From assembly GCF_029395355.1 (NCBI RefSeq), contig NZ_CP113913.1, forward strand, positions 1 through 64,000: 64,000 nucleotides of DNA, in the 5' to 3' direction. A model generated the notes under the pieces. The model was not told where the DNA came from and made no database searches. It saw only the letters and a program-made list of their open reading frames with translations. Shown here piece by piece: positions 60,300 to 64,000 of this stretch; position 1 is the stretch's first letter, and every line of letters begins with the position of its first letter. This stretch comes from Bifidobacterium sp. ESL0800 (GTDB lineage: Bacteria > Actinomycetota > Actinomycetes > Actinomycetales > Bifidobacteriaceae). Made by a program: the position numbers and the translations under genes.

Positions 60300-60404
60300 G
60301 TTGTTTCCAGCAGTATATCCATGATAGGTGCTGGAAACAACGCAAAAATTGTCGCAGAATGGGTTGTTTCCAGCACAATAGACGCAGTTGATGCTGGAAA
60401 CAAC
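60300..60404. repeat. Alternating palindromes, 63-bp period (AKR-U32 gap)
   Basis: GTTGTTTCCAGCA at 60300-60312 and 60363-60375, and its exact reverse complement TGCTGGAAACAAC at 60329-60341 and 60392-60404. Equal arms are 63 bp apart. Each pair makes a 13-bp hairpin with a 16-nt loop; the two loops differ in sequence, and 21 nt separate the hairpins. The rest of the 60251-60559 gap shows nothing else. Confidence 0.92.
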
Positions 60405-60559
60405 GTATTTGATTCCTACTCGTGTGTACGACCTCCACGGTCGGGGTGTGACAGGATGCTTCTTGAGGTTGTGACGTTATGTCGCACGTTGCCGTGGCCT
60501 CGTTGGTCTAGACTGAAACGGTGCGGTTGGGCGAATATGAGAATAATGAGGATGATGTA

Positions 60560-62086
60560 ATGGCCGGAAACAATGGAAACGAGCCGATCCAGACGAGGAT
60601 GGTGCGGCGGCGCAGGCCGGAGGTGCTGGCGCCGGCAGGCAGCCTCAGAAGTCTCAAGACGGCCATCGACTTCGGTGCGGACGCCGTCTATTGCGGGGGC
60701 AAGGAATTCGGCATGCGTTCGGCCCCGAAGAACCTTTCCATGGATGATCTGAAGGTTGGCGCCGCCTACGCCCACGAGCGTGGGGCAAGGGTGTATGTGA
60801 CCTGTAACGTCCTGCCGCACAACAGTGAGGTCGAGGATATCAAGACCTATATCGCCCACCTCGCCGCCACCGGCATCGACGCGCTGATCATCACCGACAT
60901 CGGTGTGTTGATGGCCGCTCATTCCATCGCCCCGCAGCTCGAGCTGCACGTCTCCACCCAGGCCGGCGTGACCAATTATCTTGCCGCCAACGCGCTCTAC
61001 GAACTGGGTGCGCGCCGCGTCGTGCTGGCCCGCGAGCTCGACCTGCAGGCCATCCGCGACATCCGCGCCAACATCCCTGAAGATATGGATATCGAGACCT
61101 TCGTGCACGGCTCGATGTGCATGGCGTTCTCCGGGCGCTGCCTCATCTCGAACTACATGAACGGACGCGACGCCAACCACGGCGAATGCTCCCAGCCCTG
61201 CCGCTGGAAATACAGCGTCGTCGAGCAGAAGCGCCCCGGCCAGTTCTTCCCGGTCGAGGAGAACGACGAGGGCACCTTCCTCTTCAATTCGCAGGACATG
61301 TGCATGCTTGAGCATGTCGACGATATGATCGACGCCGGCGCCTCGAGTCTCAAGATCGAGGGGCGGGCCAAGAGTGCGTATTACGTAGCGGCAATCACCA
61401 ATGCCTACAAGTGCGCGGTCAATGAATATATGGTGCAGCGCGGTTTCGAGGACGCTGACGGCAAGAGCTTGAAGCCGTTGCACGACATGGTGCGTCGTTC
61501 CGACGTCGTGCGGGCGACCCGCGCTGTCGGGGAGCTTGAATCCAGCGGATCCATTGGTTTCCGTGGCGTGCAGAATGCGGGCGCCGAGGCCGCGGCCAAG
61601 GCGACGATTTCCGCGAGCGTCCCGGCGTTGGTGGGTGCCGAGGCCACGAAAGCCCAGAACGCTGAACCAAAGCATGTCGAGCTGCCCCAATGGCTTAAGG
61701 ACGAACCCTACAAGGTTTCGCACCGCGACTATTCCACCGGTTTCTACTACCCGGAGCACAAGGCCGGCCAGAATACGGATCGTGGTGGTTACTTCCGCGA
61801 CTGGCTGGTGGTCGGCGAGGTGATCGGCTACGACGCTGCCGCGCGGCGCCTCACCCTGATGAGCCGCAACAAGATCGAACCCGGCCAGCTCATCGAATTC
61901 CTGATTCCGGGACGCGAGCCGGTCGATTATACGGTCGCGGCAGGCGGTATGGAAGACGCCGACGGCAATCCGGTCGAGGAGATCAACAATCCTGCGCACG
62001 TCTTTTCGATGCCGTTGCCGTTCTCGGTGCCCGAACACTCGATGCTTCGCTCGCGTGCCAAGCAGCGCACGTTCAAGGCTGAATAG
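60560..62086 (+). CDS. Peptidase U32 family protein (TrhP-like)
   Basis: 508 residues. The U32 signature is complete (ETFVHGSMCMAFSGRCLIS), with Cys187, Cys194, Cys210 and Cys214 that could bind an iron-sulfur cluster (GECSQPCRW). N-terminal PEVLAPAGS and YCGGKEFGMR are typical. Family members such as TrhP hydroxylate tRNA wobble uridine; others are described as collagenases. I favour the tRNA role. ATG 60560 follows GAGG; a GTG 13 codons upstream is an alternative. Confidence 0.88.
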   Translation: MAGNNGNEPIQTRMVRRRRPEVLAPAGSLRSLKTAIDFGADAVYCGGKEFGMRSAPKNLSMDDLKVGAAYAHERGARVYVTCNVLPHNSEVEDIKTYIAHLAATGIDALIITDIGVLMAAHSIAPQLELHVSTQAGVTNYLAANALYELGARRVVLARELDLQAIRDIRANIPEDMDIETFVHGSMCMAFSGRCLISNYMNGRDANHGECSQPCRWKYSVVEQKRPGQFFPVEENDEGTFLFNSQDMCMLEHVDDMIDAGASSLKIEGRAKSAYYVAAITNAYKCAVNEYMVQRGFEDADGKSLKPLHDMVRRSDVVRATRAVGELESSGSIGFRGVQNAGAEAAAKATISASVPALVGAEATKAQNAEPKHVELPQWLKDEPYKVSHRDYSTGFYYPEHKAGQNTDRGGYFRDWLVVGEVIGYDAAARRLTLMSRNKIEPGQLIEFLIPGREPVDYTVAAGGMEDADGNPVEEINNPAHVFSMPLPFSVPEHSMLRSRAKQRTFKAE

Positions 62087-62153
62087 AGAATTTCTTCTCC
62101 TCTGGCTGTCGCTCTGACACCGTAATGAACGCTTAACCCTCGTTATTGGCCAT

Positions 62154-62353
62154 GTTGGTGCCACCAAGTTGCCGGTTTTGGGACAATACGGTATCAATTC
62201 TCTCGAATATTCGTATCTTGGTGCACCAAGATGGGTCTTTAAGGGGGAAATTCACATTTTTCTGTTCATTTGGGGCATCTTGGTGCACCAAGATGACCTT
62301 TTAAGGGAGAATTCACACTTTTCCACTCGTTTGGGGTGTCTTGGTGCACCAAG
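62154..62353 (-). repeat. CTTGGTGCACCAAG palindrome array C, four units, inverted
   Basis: GTTGGTGCCACCAAG (62154-62168, 15-bp variant), then CTTGGTGCACCAAG at 62217-62230, 62279-62292 and 62340-62353. Starts are 63, 62 and 61 bp apart. Flanks extend two palindromes to 18-20 bp (ATCTTGG...CCAAGAT). Polarity is opposite to arrays A and B, because the variant lies at the left end and its reverse complement matches the last unit of B. The gap is 62087-62457. Confidence 0.92.
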
Positions 62354-62457
62354 ATGGTCGAAATGGGGCGATTGAGTGGTGACATTCATGAGGAGGACCG
62401 TGAGGTTGGACTTCAGCTGCATTGATATCGGAGTGTGTCTTGCGATAAGGTGGCGGC

Positions 62458-63696
62458 ATGAGTGAAACTGCAAACCAAGATGGCACGATTCTCAATAGCA
62501 ATGCCATTCCATCGACGGATACATTCGGCAATCCCATTCCCGTCACGATTCCCATCGACCTGGCGCCAGGTGTCAAGGTCGTCTACACCACGCGGCTCGG
62601 CGGTTTGAGCGCCGGCGATTGGGGCAATCTCAACCTTGGCGGCAAATCCGGAGACAGCCCGTCCGCAGTTCAGGCGAACCGCGTGGCGTTGGCCAAGGCC
62701 GTCGGGGCTCCGCTTTCATTGGTGGCGCAGGTTCATTCGGGCAAGGTCGTTGATGTCGATACGTTTTTCGAGCGCAACGCACCGTACGGTTGCGATTTCT
62801 CCGGCACGATTATCGACTCCGGTCAGCGCCACGGCAACGTATCCGCGGCGGCTACCGGTGAACTGACGGTGGAACAGGATGCTGAGGAAATCGACACCGT
62901 TGACGGCGCTGAAATCATGGGAACCCAGACGTGCGTCGAAATCCGCGAATCCGTATCCGGCAATAGTTCCGCAATGGTGGCAAAGGCTGAAACATCAAAC
63001 TTTGATATCGCCAACAATAATCAATCTTCTTCAAACGCAGCGAAAGCCGGTGTGAACTCTCCGACCGCTTACCCGCGTCTTGAAGCCGACGCCGAGGTCA
63101 CCTCGAAAACCGGTGTGGCGCTTGGCATGTTCGCGGCCGACTGCCTGCCCGTGCTGCTGGCCGACCTGCAGGCGGGTGTCATCGGTGCGGCACATTGCGG
63201 GCGGAAGGGCTTGCAACGCGGGGTCATCGGCGCCGCGGTCGATCTGATGGTGGCCAAAGGTGCACATCCGAACCGCATCGTGGCCACGCTCGGCCCTTGC
63301 ATCTGCGGCGACTGCTACGAAGTCGGTGACCAGATCGCCGACGAATTCGACGCGCAGTTCCCGGGGACCTTCACCCTAACCCACTTCGGCGGCCCCGGCA
63401 TCGACATCGCCAAAGCCGCGCTGCAGGAGCTCGCCAAGGCCGGCATACCGGCGGACAATGTCATCAGCTCGGCCCCACGTGTCGGTGCCGCCACGCAATA
63501 CCTCGATCAGGACGCGGAACTTGCCGCCTTGTGCGCCGTCGACGGCGAGGGCAGCCCCAAACTTTCGGAGCGTATCGGCCAGGTGCGCCACAGCCTGTGC
63601 ACGCTCGAAAACCCGCTTTTCTACTCGCATCGTCGTGCGAGCCTTGCGCATAAATCGCACGAAGGCCGTCTGCTCGCGCTGATCGTACGGGAATAA
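62458..63696 (+). CDS. pgeF: PgeF/YfiH-family protein with a long internal insertion
   Basis: 412 residues. Family core is present: VAQVHSG with His93, FAADCLPVLL with Cys229, AAHCGRKGL with His246, and GPCICGDCYEVGD. PgeF in other bacteria corrects peptidoglycan stem peptides wrongly carrying L-Ser; other members have purine-nucleoside activities. Between about 118 and 210 there is an insertion rich in Asn, Ser, Thr, Ala and Glu that the usual ~250-residue proteins lack. Start ATG 62458. Downstream pyroglutamyl peptidase gene is codirectional. Confidence 0.87.
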   Translation: MSETANQDGTILNSNAIPSTDTFGNPIPVTIPIDLAPGVKVVYTTRLGGLSAGDWGNLNLGGKSGDSPSAVQANRVALAKAVGAPLSLVAQVHSGKVVDVDTFFERNAPYGCDFSGTIIDSGQRHGNVSAAATGELTVEQDAEEIDTVDGAEIMGTQTCVEIRESVSGNSSAMVAKAETSNFDIANNNQSSSNAAKAGVNSPTAYPRLEADAEVTSKTGVALGMFAADCLPVLLADLQAGVIGAAHCGRKGLQRGVIGAAVDLMVAKGAHPNRIVATLGPCICGDCYEVGDQIADEFDAQFPGTFTLTHFGGPGIDIAKAALQELAKAGIPADNVISSAPRVGAATQYLDQDAELAALCAVDGEGSPKLSERIGQVRHSLCTLENPLFYSHRRASLAHKSHEGRLLALIVRE

Positions 63697-63810
63697 TCTT
63701 TGTGGAATGAACCCTCACGGGATATCCGAAATCTCTTGATGCCAGAATTATAAACGGATAGAAATCCCTATAAAATAACCAGCGCCACACTCCGCGCTAG
63801 ACTGGAGAGC

Positions 63811-64000
63811 ATGGAACACTTGAACGTTGTCATCTCCGGTTTCGACCCTTACGAAGGGATCAAAAGCAACCCTTCGCATGTGGTGCCGCATGCGCTCGCG
63901 GACGATGGGCTTGGCGACGCTTCCGGCCTTGAGGGCGATGACCTCTTACGGGACGTGGATATATCGATCAACGCCGTCGATCTGCCGATAAGCGTCGACG
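63811..64000 (+). CDS. pcp: Pyroglutamyl-peptidase I, 5' part only
   Basis: 63 codons are visible, cut by the window. MEHLNVVISGFDPYEGIKSNPS matches the Pcp N-terminus (VLVTGFDPFGG...NPS), which removes N-terminal pyroglutamate from peptides. GGAG lies 4 nt before ATG 63811. The catalytic Glu, Cys and His fall beyond the window, so activity cannot be judged. Confidence 0.8.
   Translation, partial: MEHLNVVISGFDPYEGIKSNPSHVVPHALADDGLGDASGLEGDDLLRDVDISINAVDLPISVD

Noticed and set aside
60300..60404. Integron attC site
   Set aside because: The hairpins lack the RYYYAAC/GTTRRRY core boundaries and no integron integrase or cassette is nearby.

Overview
This 64 kb window comes from a high-GC Gram-positive chromosome, most probably Bifidobacterium. 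Pointers to this are a complete copy of the bifidobacterial kinase / fibronectin-type-III / AAA-ATPase / DUF58 / transglutaminase / PP2C cluster (described in bifidobacteria as PFNA), the galT-galK Leloir genes with a DeoR regulator, gcvH and lplA, RpoB starting at TTG, and strong purine-rich ribosome sites. I cannot name the species. No rRNA, tRNA, phage, insertion sequence or CRISPR-Cas gene was seen.

Layout. 0-4.2 kb: surface-glycan and nucleotide-sugar genes, namely a truncated winged-helix/LicC-like/LicA-like fusion (minus strand), rmlB and galE. 4.3-6 kb: a secreted G5/lysozyme-like protein and thioredoxin (minus). 6.2-21.3 kb (plus): a Nudix-like DUF4916 protein, alpha/beta hydrolase, nudC, L,D-transpeptidase, gcvH, oligopeptidase B, leuB, a TM2 protein, lplA, a Crp/Fnr regulator and a class A penicillin-binding protein. 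21.5-25 kb: DeoR regulator, galT, galK. 25-31.8 kb: an MFS transporter behind a structured leader, the UPF0237/UPF0210 pair, trmL (minus), mutY without a complete iron-sulfur site, and a membrane-anchored protein. 31.9-35.2 kb: an NDH-2-like flavoprotein (minus), then a TetR regulator with a twin operator and a nine-helix membrane protein. 35.4-43.2 kb: rpoB-rpoC. 43.3-59.1 kb: an FHA protein converging on the minus-strand kinase/FN3 cluster. 59.4-64 kb: aldo/keto reductase, U32 peptidase-family protein, PgeF/YfiH-like protein and the start of a pyroglutamyl peptidase gene.

Functional themes. Galactose entry (galK, galT, galE) feeds UDP-sugar and dTDP-sugar synthesis for surface glycans. Cell-wall synthesis and remodelling (PBP, L,D-transpeptidase, G5/lysozyme-like protein) sits beside a signalling cluster that carries kinase, phosphatase, FHA reader and a 2015-residue surface protein. 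GcvH and LplA form a small lipoate module.

The most unusual signal is noncoding. Six intergenic regions carry palindrome arrays with a period of 61-63 bp. Three (14.3, 27.2 and 62.2 kb) use the same 14-bp palindrome CTTGGTGCACCAAG and all end, at the same polar end, in a distinct 15-bp variant. The other three (11.5, 28.8 and 60.3 kb) use unrelated palindromes, arranged left-right-left-right, with nearly the same period. I could not match this to a described repeat class.
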